This document shows positions 49,684 through 58,266 of a stretch of DNA of 64,000 nucleotides, one piece after another. Position 1 is the first letter of the stretch. The number at the start of each line of letters is the position of its first letter. The stretch comes from UBA11358 sp049517655 (GTDB taxonomy: Bacteria > Verrucomicrobiota > Verrucomicrobiia > Limisphaerales > UBA11358). Both the position numbers and the translations under genes were made by a program. Location of the stretch: contig JBEKRQ010000002.1 of NCBI GenBank assembly GCA_049517655.1, forward strand, positions 682,001-746,000, read 5' to 3'. The notes under the pieces are model-generated. The model was given only the letters and a program-made list of their open reading frames with translations. It was not told where the DNA came from and did no database searches.

Positions 49684-50283
49684 ATGAAAACCGCCGAAAT
49701 CGAACAGCCGAAGCCGGCCATGCAAAATAATACTGGTCATCGGGTGGAATCTTGTGAATCGGCAGCGGTCCGGAAGATTGAACAAAGCATCGCCTACATG
49801 TTGCGGCACTTGGACGAGCCGTTGCAGGTGGCCACGCTCGCTGCCCAGGCAAATATTTCCGTGTCCCACTTCTTTGCACTGTTCAAACGCCAGATCGGTT
49901 GCACGCCGATTGACTATTTCATCCACCTGCGCATGCAGCATGCCCGCCGTTTGTTGGACGAGACAGTGATGAGCGTGAAGGAAGTTGCCGCCACGCTCGG
50001 CTACGACGACCCCTTCTATTTTTCGCGCATTTTCAAATCCGTCAATCACATCGCGCCCAGCGAGTATCGGTTGCTGAAAAATGGGGCCAAGGAGACGGTC
50101 CGGGACTGCGGGATTACCCTGCGCTTTTTTCAACCCCGTGAATCCCGGGCGGGTCTCGAACATGCCGACTCGTATTCGGCGCAAAATCAGGGAAGTGCCA
50201 AAGGCTGGCCGGGAGTCGCTGGCTGGGAGTCAATGGCGTGGCGGTATCCGGTTTCAGAAACGCCTCCGGTTGCGCGACGTTGA
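49684..50283 (+). CDS. AraC-family transcriptional regulator (DNA-binding domain only)
   Basis: 199 aa. The double-HTH AraC domain is at about 30-135: KIEQSIAYMLRHLDEPLQVA, TLAAQANISVSHFFALFKRQ and then the second HTH MSVKEVAATLGYDDPFYFSR, IFKSVNHIAPSEYRLL. No N-terminal sensor domain is present; the first 30 residues are short and polar. The C-terminal 60 residues are not conserved. It precedes the GH30 gene by 70 bases on the same strand, but a terminator lies between, so it may regulate that gene rather than share a transcript. Confidence 0.9.
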   Translation: MKTAEIEQPKPAMQNNTGHRVESCESAAVRKIEQSIAYMLRHLDEPLQVATLAAQANISVSHFFALFKRQIGCTPIDYFIHLRMQHARRLLDETVMSVKEVAATLGYDDPFYFSRIFKSVNHIAPSEYRLLKNGAKETVRDCGITLRFFQPRESRAGLEHADSYSAQNQGSAKGWPGVAGWESMAWRYPVSETPPVARR

Positions 50284-50303
50284 GTAAACCGGGGGCGTTT
50301 TTT
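50259..50303 (+). terminator. Terminator overlapping the AraC gene stop
   Basis: AACGCCTCCGGTT (50259-50271) pairs with AACCGGGGGCGTT (50287-50299), a 13-bp stem with one G-U pair, followed by T-residues to 50303. The left arm is inside the last codons of the AraC gene. Confidence 0.8.
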
Positions 50304-50353
50304 AAAAGGACGGAACCAGTCTTTAAACTGTCGCATCATAAAAATGTGAAAAT

Positions 50354-52207
50354 ATGAAACGTGGTGTTAAAATTGTTGTCCTTGGCGCACTGGCTTCCGC
50401 GGGGTTCATCGTCTCGGTGATTCCGGGGAGGGCACAAACCTGCACTGTGAACTGGACCAACGTGTACCAAAGGATAGACGGCTTTGGCGCTTCCTCAGCT
50501 TGGCGGAGCACTTGGACCACCAACCAGGCCAACATGTTCTTTTCCACCAACAATGTGGGCACCAACATCTGCATCGGCCTTTCTCTGATACGCAACCACA
50601 TCACCTCTGCCAGTTCGACTTCGGCGAGCGCGATACCGACCACGTCCGAAACCAACATCATGGTGATGGCCCAAGCCCGCGGGGCCAGGGTCTGGAGCGC
50701 GCCGTGGACTCCGGCGTCCGGGTTCAAGAGCAATAACGGACAGGACGGTGGCAGCTATCGCGGAAGCGGAAACAATATCACCAATTTGAACTACGCCAGC
50801 CAGCTCGCTAATTATGTGGCTAGTATGCAGAGTAGTGGCATCAACCTTTACGCCATCTCCGTCCAGAACGAGCCGGACGCGAATGTCACCAGCTATGAAG
50901 CCTGCGTCTGGACCAACACACAAATTCGTGATTTCACCACCAACCTTTACAACGCGCTGGTGGCCAAGGGAGTGAGTTCCACCAAAATCATCATCCCCGA
51001 GAGCCAGAACTGGTCAGCCAATACCACCCTTTATACGACGGCACTGGGTAATCCAACCGCTGCGGCGGATGTGAGTATTATTGCCAATCACGATTATGTG
51101 GCTAATAACGTGGTTGGAGATACCACAATTCCGGCAGCGTTGTCCACTTCCGGGAAGGCATTGTGGGAAACGGAAGTTTCCCAAATTGGCGGGAATTACG
51201 ATGGAAGCATTGCCAATGCGATGTATTGGGCCGGGCGAATTCATCTTTTCTTGACGGCGGCCCAAGTGAACGCGTGGCATTATTGGTGGTTGATTTCCCA
51301 AAATGGGGATAACGAAGGTCTTACCGACACCTCCGGCAATCCCGCCAAACGCATGTATGTGCTCGGCCAGTGGAGCCGGTTTGTGCGCCCCAACTTTTAT
51401 CGCATTGACGCGACCAACACCGGCACCGCCTTGATCAGCGCCTACAATTATACCAACTCCGGCAACTTTGCCATCGTGGCCGTCAACACCAACACCAGCA
51501 CGGCCATCAACCAGACGTTCAATCTCAGCAATTTCCCCACCGTCAGTTCCGTGACGCCGTGGATTACTTCCGCCACAATGTCGCTCTCCAATCAAACGCC
51601 CGTCGCGGTCAGCGGTTCATCGTTCACTTATACGCTACCGGCCATGAGTGTGGTGACTTTTGTGGGGCCGGGCAGCACCAACCCGCCGAACCCGCCACTG
51701 ACCCTGGCGCCGATTGTGAACCAGACGATCAACGCGGGAGTCACCATGGTCATCACCAATGCAGCCACCGACACGAGCCAGCCGGCCCAAACATTGACAT
51801 TCAGCCTGTTGAGCGGCCCGACCAATGCGACCCTCACGCAGATCAACATCACCAACGCCGTCTTTGCCTGGCGCCCGCTGGTGAGCCAGGCTGACACGAC
51901 CAACTTGGTCGCGGTGAAAGTGACGGAAAACGGGGCGCCGAATTTAAGCGCCACCAATAGTTTTACGGTGACGGTCAATCCGATAACCAACCCGGTGGTG
52001 GGTTCGGTGACTGTTTTGGGCGGGCAGGTGAATCTGATGGTAAGTGGGCCGCAGGGACCGGATTACACGTTGTTGACGACGACCAACCTGATGACAGGCA
52101 GCTGGCAGGTGTTATACACGACAAATTCGCCGGTGACACCGTTGACATTGGTGGACACCAACCCGGCCGACCCGGCACGCTTTTACCGCATCCAACTCGG
52201 GCCATGA
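50354..52207 (+). CDS. Exported GH30-family glycoside hydrolase
   Basis: 617 aa with a signal peptide (VKIVVLGALASAGFIVSVIP, then GRAQ). The catalytic barrel starts with YQRIDGFGASSAWR. Acid/base Glu is in SVQNEPDANVT (near residue 173). The nucleophile is in ALWETEVSQIGG (Glu near 274), followed by AWHYWWLISQNGDNEGL. The beta-sandwich and the Ig-like part around 390-530 follow. The last 60 residues form a beta module ending DPARFYRIQLG. GH30 enzymes include glucuronoxylanases, which fits plant-polysaccharide use; the substrate is not certain. Confidence 0.9.
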   Translation: MKRGVKIVVLGALASAGFIVSVIPGRAQTCTVNWTNVYQRIDGFGASSAWRSTWTTNQANMFFSTNNVGTNICIGLSLIRNHITSASSTSASAIPTTSETNIMVMAQARGARVWSAPWTPASGFKSNNGQDGGSYRGSGNNITNLNYASQLANYVASMQSSGINLYAISVQNEPDANVTSYEACVWTNTQIRDFTTNLYNALVAKGVSSTKIIIPESQNWSANTTLYTTALGNPTAAADVSIIANHDYVANNVVGDTTIPAALSTSGKALWETEVSQIGGNYDGSIANAMYWAGRIHLFLTAAQVNAWHYWWLISQNGDNEGLTDTSGNPAKRMYVLGQWSRFVRPNFYRIDATNTGTALISAYNYTNSGNFAIVAVNTNTSTAINQTFNLSNFPTVSSVTPWITSATMSLSNQTPVAVSGSSFTYTLPAMSVVTFVGPGSTNPPNPPLTLAPIVNQTINAGVTMVITNAATDTSQPAQTLTFSLLSGPTNATLTQINITNAVFAWRPLVSQADTTNLVAVKVTENGAPNLSATNSFTVTVNPITNPVVGSVTVLGGQVNLMVSGPQGPDYTLLTTTNLMTGSWQVLYTTNSPVTPLTLVDTNPADPARFYRIQLGP

Positions 52208-52397
52208 ACCAGCCAACCGCCAAATTTGCCAATGTTTATAAGGGGAAAGTGCCATTTTGCCAGTGGAGAATCCTCCATGATAATCATAGTTTTGTCCATT
52301 CCGTAAAATAGACAATTATGATAATGTCGACGGAACGGTTAACTAAAATTGGAAGTTAGTAGCAAAAATTCAAAACCAAAAGACGTAAAGACGTATC

Positions 52398-53186
52398 ATG
52401 AAAACAACTCCTATTTTTCACATAACGAAAATTGCCTGCCTGGCTTTGGCTGCAATCGGTCTCACCGCAGTCACTTCTCGCGCGCAATATGCACTTGGTA
52501 GCTGGCAAGGCGCCAGCGATACAGAACAGAATGTGGTCGGCGACGATAACGGATGGATTGACTGGGGCACCCAGAATTCTATTTTAAGTTCCCCCGACAT
52601 TTACAGCATTGTGAGTGGCGCCGTCCCCGGATACGCTCAAAGTCTCCAAGTGAATAAGTCAGGGTGGAGTCAAACTCTCTCTCTTAAGTTGGAATATAGT
52701 CCCGGTGACATGGCGGCTTTTTTCAACAACACTCAATTGTCGTTCACGTTCTCTGTCCCAGCCAGCACGTCAACGTCTGGCTATTCACAGATTTACAATA
52801 TGGCGCTCAATGCCCAAGGATACGGATTTACAGATCTTAGTTGGTCGGGCGGGACTGGGTATTCATGGTCAACGACTGATGTTATTGGCACCGATAACAA
52901 TTCCTCCAGCGGCATGCCTAACTATTACTATGGACCTGCCGACTTGCGGTCGCAAAGAGTAACATTAAACTACGGCGGCCTCCTCCCTACGCTTATAGCT
53001 GACGGAAACGGCCCAACCAGCGGTTATATCGAGTTTATCTTTGCCACTAACCCCGGCGGCGGCGCCCCCTCTAACATGTTCTTCAATGATGTGGAACTGA
53101 GCACCGTGCCGGAACCTTGCACCTTGGCATTGATTGGCCTTGGTGCCGCTGGCTTGCTGGCGGTTCGTCGCCGGTGGAACCATTGA
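52398..53186 (+). CDS. PEP-CTERM surface protein
   Basis: 262 aa. Signal peptide: HITKIACLALAAIGLTAVTS, then RAQ. A beta-rich body contains NGWIDWGTQNS near 50 and SGYSQIYNMALNAQGYGFTD near 130, probably a carbohydrate-binding-like sandwich. The C-terminus VPEPCTLALIGLGAAGLLAV, RRRWNH is a PEP-CTERM exosortase signal. The gene is a paralogue of the next one (N-terminal two thirds alike, even the leader). The 190-bp upstream gap has A/T-rich bases but no convincing promoter. Confidence 0.85.
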   Translation: MKTTPIFHITKIACLALAAIGLTAVTSRAQYALGSWQGASDTEQNVVGDDNGWIDWGTQNSILSSPDIYSIVSGAVPGYAQSLQVNKSGWSQTLSLKLEYSPGDMAAFFNNTQLSFTFSVPASTSTSGYSQIYNMALNAQGYGFTDLSWSGGTGYSWSTTDVIGTDNNSSSGMPNYYYGPADLRSQRVTLNYGGLLPTLIADGNGPTSGYIEFIFATNPGGGAPSNMFFNDVELSTVPEPCTLALIGLGAAGLLAVRRRWNH

Positions 53187-53231
53187 GCGCCCGTCCGTGG
53201 ATGGCAACGGTATGTTTCAAAATATTTCACG

Positions 53232-53268
53232 CCTCCGCCCGCCCGGTAGTTTGGGCGGAGGTTTTTTT
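53232..53268 (+). terminator. Terminator of the PEP-CTERM gene
   Basis: CCTCCGCCC, a 12-base loop and GGGCGGAGG followed by seven T. It lies 45 bases after the stop. It is a strong intrinsic terminator. Confidence 0.92.
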
Positions 53269-53418
53269 GCCTGTATAACCGGGTGGCGCAAGTTGAAATG
53301 GAAATTTATGATTCGCATGGAAAATTTGTGTAGTGCAAACAATGAAAGAAATCCTTAACCCAGTGGACATCGTATTGGTCGTCTGCAAATAACAAGCTCA
53401 AAAACTAAAAAACGTATT

Positions 53419-55119
53419 ATGAAAACAATTCCTATTCTTCACACGATGAAAATTGCCTGCTTGGCTTTGGCTGCGATCGGTCTCACCGCAGGCAGTTCTC
53501 AGGCCCAGACTGTAATCGGTAATTGGGAAGGCGGCAGCAGCGATGGCTGGATCGACTGGAATGACCTCAACTCGGTTACAAATGATGCCGGATCGACTAC
53601 CTCCGCGTACAGCTTTTCGAGCTTTGGCGCTGTACTCGGCAGTTCGAGTCTGTGCGTGTCAAACAAGGCGGGGGGTTTTTCACAGACCCTTGCCATTAAG
53701 TTGGAGTACCAACCCGGGTTGACGGATGCTTTCCTCACCAACCAATTGCTTTCATTCACATGGAGAGTCCCGGCCGGTAAGCCGACGGACAGTGGGTATA
53801 CCGAGATTTACAATATTACAATCAATGCCTCGGGTTATGGATGGAATGACCAATCTTGGGCGAATGGAACAGTGAGCGGCAATGGCAGCGGCGGCAATGG
53901 CGCGAAGCCCCAGATAGGCTTCTGGGGCGGTTGCCCTGTGCAAACGCAAAGAGTAACGTTGAACTATTCATCTGTTCTGCCTTTGATTACTTCCCCCTTA
54001 CCCACCAATGGTTTTATCGAAATAATCTTCGGTCTCAACGGCGATGGGACGCACGATGTATTTTACTTCGATGATGTGACCTTATCGCAGACTTCTGCTC
54101 CGCCCGTATATCCGCCACCGACCATGGCCATTGGGAAGGCCGTGTCTGGCTTGCGGATATTTGCGGGATCGGCTGGTCAAAATGATCGTGCAGAGCTTGC
54201 CACCGTGGATCAAAACCAGTCTTGGATCGGCGGGACTTACCCGGTAAGCTATTCGTTCAGGCTTCTGGACTACCCGGCTGACATCGGCCAAACCCATATC
54301 TTCCTCATACCGGTGAATTCCATGCCCGGCGGCCCGTACAGCTACAACGGTATTGATTATACGTCGACCAACGGGCTTTGGTTGGTTATCAGCCCTTACA
54401 GTGGTGCTCAAGTCACCGCCACCATCTACTGGAAGACCAATCTGCCAAATGCCAATGCATACGCAACAGGCGGCAACACGGCGCTCCGGATCACCAACTC
54501 AACTGCCGTCGGCACTTGGACGCTGACGTTCACCGGCACCAATGCGGGCACCTTGACCGCGCCGGGTGCCAGCGCTGCGCCCTTCACCATCGCGGATGCG
54601 ACCGTCGCGACCGACTTCACCAATCCTCTGGTCGCTTATTTTGGATTGCAGCCCAACGCGGCCGCTGGCGTGGGAGAATACGAGGACTGGGGTTCGATCT
54701 CGGTTGCCGGCGTTGCTGGAGTAAAAGAAAGTGAAGACTTCACCAAAGAGTCCGGCCGGGTCATAACCGCTTCCGGTTATTGGAACACAGCTGTGGCTGG
54801 ATTGGCGAACGAGTTGGTGCTTGTTTCGACCAACGATATACCCGGTTACTGGTTGTATTGGAGCATGAACGACAAAAGTCTTCCATTGGGCTCGAAGACC
54901 AATCTGCTAACGGGCTCGTGGATTGACCCGACATATTACAGTGGCTATGGTGATGCTCCTCCTTATACTTCTGCTCCCTATGGCGGGCGAACGAAATATG
55001 GCACGAACAATTGGACATTGTTGCCCAAAGACGATCTGCCGACTGTGAATGGAGCAGCGTACGGAGTGCCTGGACCGAAGGCATTCTTCCAACTCTCGAC
55101 GAATGTGGTGCAGCCATAA
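53419..55119 (+). CDS. Exported paralogue of the PEP-CTERM protein, with extra C-terminal modules
   Basis: 566 aa. The first 215 residues repeat the layout of the preceding protein: signal HTMKIACLALAAIGLTAGSS, SDGWIDWNDLNSVT, SGYTEIYNITINASGYGWND and a DDVTLSQ end. Instead of a PEP-CTERM tail, a linker of prolines (PPVYPPPT) leads into about 330 residues of beta-rich sequence with no family I can name. The ending lacks any sorting signal, so it is likely released rather than anchored. The leaders of both genes are nearly alike, pointing to tandem duplication. No catalytic motif is seen. Confidence 0.75.
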   Translation: MKTIPILHTMKIACLALAAIGLTAGSSQAQTVIGNWEGGSSDGWIDWNDLNSVTNDAGSTTSAYSFSSFGAVLGSSSLCVSNKAGGFSQTLAIKLEYQPGLTDAFLTNQLLSFTWRVPAGKPTDSGYTEIYNITINASGYGWNDQSWANGTVSGNGSGGNGAKPQIGFWGGCPVQTQRVTLNYSSVLPLITSPLPTNGFIEIIFGLNGDGTHDVFYFDDVTLSQTSAPPVYPPPTMAIGKAVSGLRIFAGSAGQNDRAELATVDQNQSWIGGTYPVSYSFRLLDYPADIGQTHIFLIPVNSMPGGPYSYNGIDYTSTNGLWLVISPYSGAQVTATIYWKTNLPNANAYATGGNTALRITNSTAVGTWTLTFTGTNAGTLTAPGASAAPFTIADATVATDFTNPLVAYFGLQPNAAAGVGEYEDWGSISVAGVAGVKESEDFTKESGRVITASGYWNTAVAGLANELVLVSTNDIPGYWLYWSMNDKSLPLGSKTNLLTGSWIDPTYYSGYGDAPPYTSAPYGGRTKYGTNNWTLLPKDDLPTVNGAAYGVPGPKAFFQLSTNVVQP

Positions 55120-55143
55120 TGGGATAATGTATATTGACAAAAC

Positions 55144-55173
55144 AACGGCGCCGGAAAACGGCGCCGTTTTTTA
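55144..55173 (+). terminator. Terminator of the exported paralogue gene
   Basis: AACGGCGCCG, loop GAAAA and CGGCGCCGTT followed by TTTTA. It lies 24 bases after the stop. It is strong. Confidence 0.9.
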
Positions 55174-55198
55174 TTGCGAAAAATACGAGCCCGATTTG

Positions 55199-55353
55199 CG
55201 GTGGTGGGTCAGTTTAACTGGCAGGGGCCGACCTGCTGGCCCCGAAAGCTTTCGGGGCTGGTCGGTCCGAGGCCGCGCAGGTCACCCCCGACATTAGATG
55301 TCGGGGCAAGGTCGCGGCCCTGCCAACAGAAAAATCAAACTGACCCACTACCG
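55199..55353. mobile_element. Miniature inverted-repeat element (MITE-like), 155 bp
   Basis: The ends CGGTGGTGGGTCAGTTTAA and, on the other strand, CGGTAGTGGGTCAGTTTGA are inverted copies. A second pair TGGCAGGGGCCG / TGGCAGGGCCGCG lies inside. Two further hairpins are CCCCGAAAGCTTTCGGGG and CCCCGACATTAGATGTCGGG with G. The cloverleaf-like architecture without an ORF is that of a nonautonomous element. Confidence 0.7.
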
Positions 55354-55389
55354 TTTCTTCAGCATCCTTGATACCTTGGTCCATTACGA

Positions 55390-55490
55390 TAGAAGCGGTA
55401 GCTGTGGAGCGTGATGCCTTTGATTCCAAGTCGCTGGCATCGCTGCTTGAACTCCGTGGCGCGATCTCCGTCCACACCGGTGCTTATGTA
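55390..55490 (-). pseudogene. Tyrosine recombinase C-terminal remnant
   Basis: On the minus strand the bases translate as YISTGVDGDRATEFKQRCQR and LGIKGITLHSYRF before the frame breaks. The tail TLHSYR is the H-x-x-R motif of tyrosine recombinases. The rest of the gene is missing and the MITE-like element begins 37 bases away. The assignment rests on a short stretch. Confidence 0.5.
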
Positions 55491-55499
55491 CACGGGGCG

Positions 55500-56053
55500 G
55501 CCCCCTGAAGATAGATCTTGCCTGGACTTGGTGATTCAAAAGTCAGCTCATATCTGGAATCTGATTCCAACGGTTACCCGATTCTCGCCGGATAATTCCG
55601 GCAGAATGAAAGAATTCTGTGGAATGGCAAAAATTGTTAGCCAAATCGTTAGCCATGGGGCTGACCATCCTCCTAATTCTTTACCGCACAGGCAGTTAGA
55701 GATGGAGGCGGAGGTCGGAATCGGTCGCCTTAAGCGTCATTTCAGATCAAAGAATGCCTGAATTCACAGGCTAATCAAGCCAACTCTGTCACTACAAGAA
55801 CCAGCACTTCCACTGCACCTTTGCTGACGTTTTTGCTGACGGTCGATGGAGGTTGTAGGCACGCGACGAGCGAGTCAGAAGTCGTTAGCTGGGGGATACG
55901 ACACCTGAAACCAGACGTGCTCCATCAGCTGCATACGACCAATAGATCGCACGCTGCTTGCCAGGCGCGCGGCAACGCATGCAGCTGGAATAAAGCGCTC
56001 TGATCCATGGGATTTCCGCTATGGACAAGACTGATTACCCCGGTGTTGCCAGG
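55500..56053. other. Non-coding stretch between the recombinase remnant and the OpgC gene
   Basis: About 550 bases with no credible gene. Short frames exist but none has family-like sequence, suitable starts or codon use. The base composition drops to a more A/T-rich level than the core genes. It could be decayed mobile DNA. Confidence 0.5.
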
Positions 56054-57208
56054 TCAAAATCGTTTATTCCCAGTCGCTAACCAGGAGAACCAAGTCCTCC
56101 AAGGATTATGATATCGTTCCAAAAGGCAAGCGGGCAGAAACAAACTGCTGACAAAAAGCAGAACCCACACTTCCTTGAGCTGAGAAGTACGGAACACTCC
56201 AAAGAAGAGGAAAAGGAGAAAAATATGAAAGGTGAACACCTCCAACGAATGACGGCCAAGCAAAGCCAGTCCTTTTACAACAAGATTCTCCGTTAACCAT
56301 GAAAGCGCATATTGAACAAGCAAGGCAAACACAGTGAAGTTCAGTAATCTTATCGGTCCCAAACTCCCAATGAAAGACAGTGATTCGATCTTGAATCGAG
56401 GGTCGCTCAATATGAAACCATGGCGGATGGAAAAGAGGGTGGCAGCCACCACGACACATACAATCAGTGCGAGTCGCCTGAATTGGCGGGGGATAAGATC
56501 GGTGGTGCTGCGAATCCCGATGCAAACTCCAAGAACAAAAATGAATTGCCAGCCGAAGATGTCAAACACCCCAAGATCTACCGGCCAAAATCTTGAGAGA
56601 GCGGCATTCAAATAATCTCCGAGTCCGAACTGGGCAAGCAACCAAACTACCGTGCTGGAGAGTAAAAGCAGGCCCAACCGATTTTTTTTTGCAAGCTGAA
56701 CGGCGATAGGCACGGTCAGGATGAACACCGCATACATCGGGAGAATATCCAGAAACTGCGGCTGGTAAGTCAGGGTAATCCCCATGAGGAGCGCTGAAAC
56801 TGGGTGCTCGTAGAACCGAGGCGTCCAAGTTTCCAATCCCCACGTCTTGACAGAAAACAGGACCGCAAGGCTAAAAAGGGTGAGAAATGTCAATACGTGG
56901 AAGGAGTAGATAAAACCCGTCCGCGCTAAGGCACGCCTCCAGAGAAGCACCCCGTTCTCGACCGCACCATATCGAGTATAAACCCGGCCGGCGACCAAAC
57001 CTGACAAAAAAACAAAACCCTCCACTGCGTTCACATAACCCAGTGACTCAAAGGTATAATCGCAAAACAGGCTTGGAAAGTGGTGTATCGTCATGGTGAC
57101 GAGCATAAGGCCACGCAAGGCGTCGATATAGACGTCCCTCCCCGGTTTACGGTCATTGTTTGCACAAGTCATTCGAACTTGGGCACAGAGTCTAGGCAGG
57201 CTATTCAA
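56054..57208 (-). CDS. OpgC-family membrane acyltransferase/transporter
   Basis: 384 aa with about 10 TM helices. The N-terminal pattern RDVYIDALRGLMLVTMTIHH and FPSLFCDYTFESLGYVNAVE is the OpgC signature, and FVFLSGLVAGRVYTRYG follows. OpgC-like proteins modify periplasmic glucans with succinyl groups; others of unknown substrate exist widely in Verrucomicrobia. The gene overlaps the start region of the next gene by eight bases, so both likely form an operon (the NPCBM-like gene first). No opgG/opgH is visible. Confidence 0.83.
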   Translation of the reverse strand: MNSLPRLCAQVRMTCANNDRKPGRDVYIDALRGLMLVTMTIHHFPSLFCDYTFESLGYVNAVEGFVFLSGLVAGRVYTRYGAVENGVLLWRRALARTGFIYSFHVLTFLTLFSLAVLFSVKTWGLETWTPRFYEHPVSALLMGITLTYQPQFLDILPMYAVFILTVPIAVQLAKKNRLGLLLLSSTVVWLLAQFGLGDYLNAALSRFWPVDLGVFDIFGWQFIFVLGVCIGIRSTTDLIPRQFRRLALIVCVVVAATLFSIRHGFILSDPRFKIESLSFIGSLGPIRLLNFTVFALLVQYALSWLTENLVVKGLALLGRHSLEVFTFHIFLLFLFFGVFRTSQLKEVWVLLFVSSLFLPACLLERYHNPWRTWFSWLATGNKRF

Positions 57209-58019
57209 CTGTCAACCCGACCAGAAAGGGACACGTAACGGTCATAGTCGAAACGTAGTCCAAGGTTGAAATCGCCACCCCTGGTTGAGGATTTTCGAAG
57301 CTGCTTCGGTAGAGACAAAGCGACAAGTCAGGTTGCCACTGCCGAATCCAAGGGTTAGATCCGACCCAGGCGAGCTCCGTATCCGGGGCCGGTGTCCGCC
57401 AAGACGCAGGAATTCCAGTGGTAAAAGTCGGCTGCCACCAATCAAAGACCTGCTGGCCTGCAACCATGTTAATTTCTCTGGTTGATCCATCTTCATAGTG
57501 GATAACCAATTTCGCCACGTTAGTACCAAAACTCTTGTATGCCAACACGCAGCCGTCACCGTGCAACAAATGAATTTTTACGCACTGACGATGGATGAGG
57601 ATGGAATCAACCTTGTGCGGGAATCTCTTTCCGTAGTGTTGCAGCCAACCTCCCATGAGCTGTATTGAGCCTTCCACATCGAAAGGGACTCCGGCGTAAA
57701 TGTTTTTGCCAGCAGGCAGTTCAGCAAGGTTATCGGCGTTGTTCCCTTTCCAACAAAGGGGCGCTTCAGTCAATTTGGCATTAATATAAGGCTCGAGATC
57801 TATGGTCACAGCGCCATGTGTCTCATCTTTGGCTTGGCGTGCTTTTACTTTCTCCGCAGTCAGCTTCCTTTCTGCCGGCCAGTTGTTAACCTGCCAATAT
57901 GCTAATTGTTTATCACGTTTATCCTCGTGCGCCTTTATCCAGATGATCCTGTAGCAAATCACCAAAGGGAGAATCGACAAGACAGCTATAATAATTCCAT
58001 TTCTAATTTTAAGACTCAT
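57201..58019 (-). CDS. Membrane-anchored protein with NPCBM-like domain
   Basis: 272 aa. A TM anchor is at about 8-28 (IIIAVLSILPLVICYRIIWI). The body contains AGVPFDVEGSIQLMGGWLQH near 109, VDSILIHRQCVKIHLLHGDG near 138, KLVIHYEDGSTREINMVAG near 170, and QQVFDWWQPTFTTG. The order G-x-PFDVxGxIQL, IxxxxKxxxLHxLHG, Y-DGS and G-x-x-x-DWW is that of a carbohydrate-binding-like beta sandwich found in Verrucomicrobia and Planctomycetes. It probably binds glycans at the cell surface. The stop overlaps the OpgC start, linking their functions. Confidence 0.7.
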   Translation of the reverse strand: MSLKIRNGIIIAVLSILPLVICYRIIWIKAHEDKRDKQLAYWQVNNWPAERKLTAEKVKARQAKDETHGAVTIDLEPYINAKLTEAPLCWKGNNADNLAELPAGKNIYAGVPFDVEGSIQLMGGWLQHYGKRFPHKVDSILIHRQCVKIHLLHGDGCVLAYKSFGTNVAKLVIHYEDGSTREINMVAGQQVFDWWQPTFTTGIPASWRTPAPDTELAWVGSNPWIRQWQPDLSLCLYRSSFENPQPGVAISTLDYVSTMTVTCPFLVGLTVE

Positions 58020-58231
58020 AGTTGAACGATAAATGAAATTCTATTCAGTGACCAGCAACTAATGTTTAACTCTCGGGCATCGCCCGCACAAGCGAAAAAT
58101 TAGCGCCACTAAAGGACGCCCGACCAGTGCTTGGGATGGCGACTTTTCCGGACGGCACGACCGTCACACTGTTGCCGAACAAGGACCCGCGCGAGGTGCT
58201 TGCTAATTGGCTGCCTGGTACCGCGCCTTAC

Positions 58232-58260
58232 TTGACAACGACTACTTGATTCACTAGAAA
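58232..58260 (+). promoter_or_regulatory. Promoter directly preceding htpG
   Basis: TTGACA at 58232-58237 and TAGAAA at 58255-58260 are spaced by 17 bp. The -10 box ends just six bases before the htpG ATG at 58267, so the transcript would begin at or near the start codon (leaderless). No CIRCE-type inverted repeat is seen. Between 58020 and 58232 there is only a short orphan stretch with coding-like MATFPDGTTVTLLPNKDPRE that no family explains. Confidence 0.5.
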
Positions 58261-58266
58261 AGAATC

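Noticed and set aside
58080..58230. Coding-like stretch MATFPDGTTVTLLPNKDPRE upstream of htpG
   Set aside because: It reads like protein but no family is recognised and it has no clear limits; noted only as a possible gene scrap.
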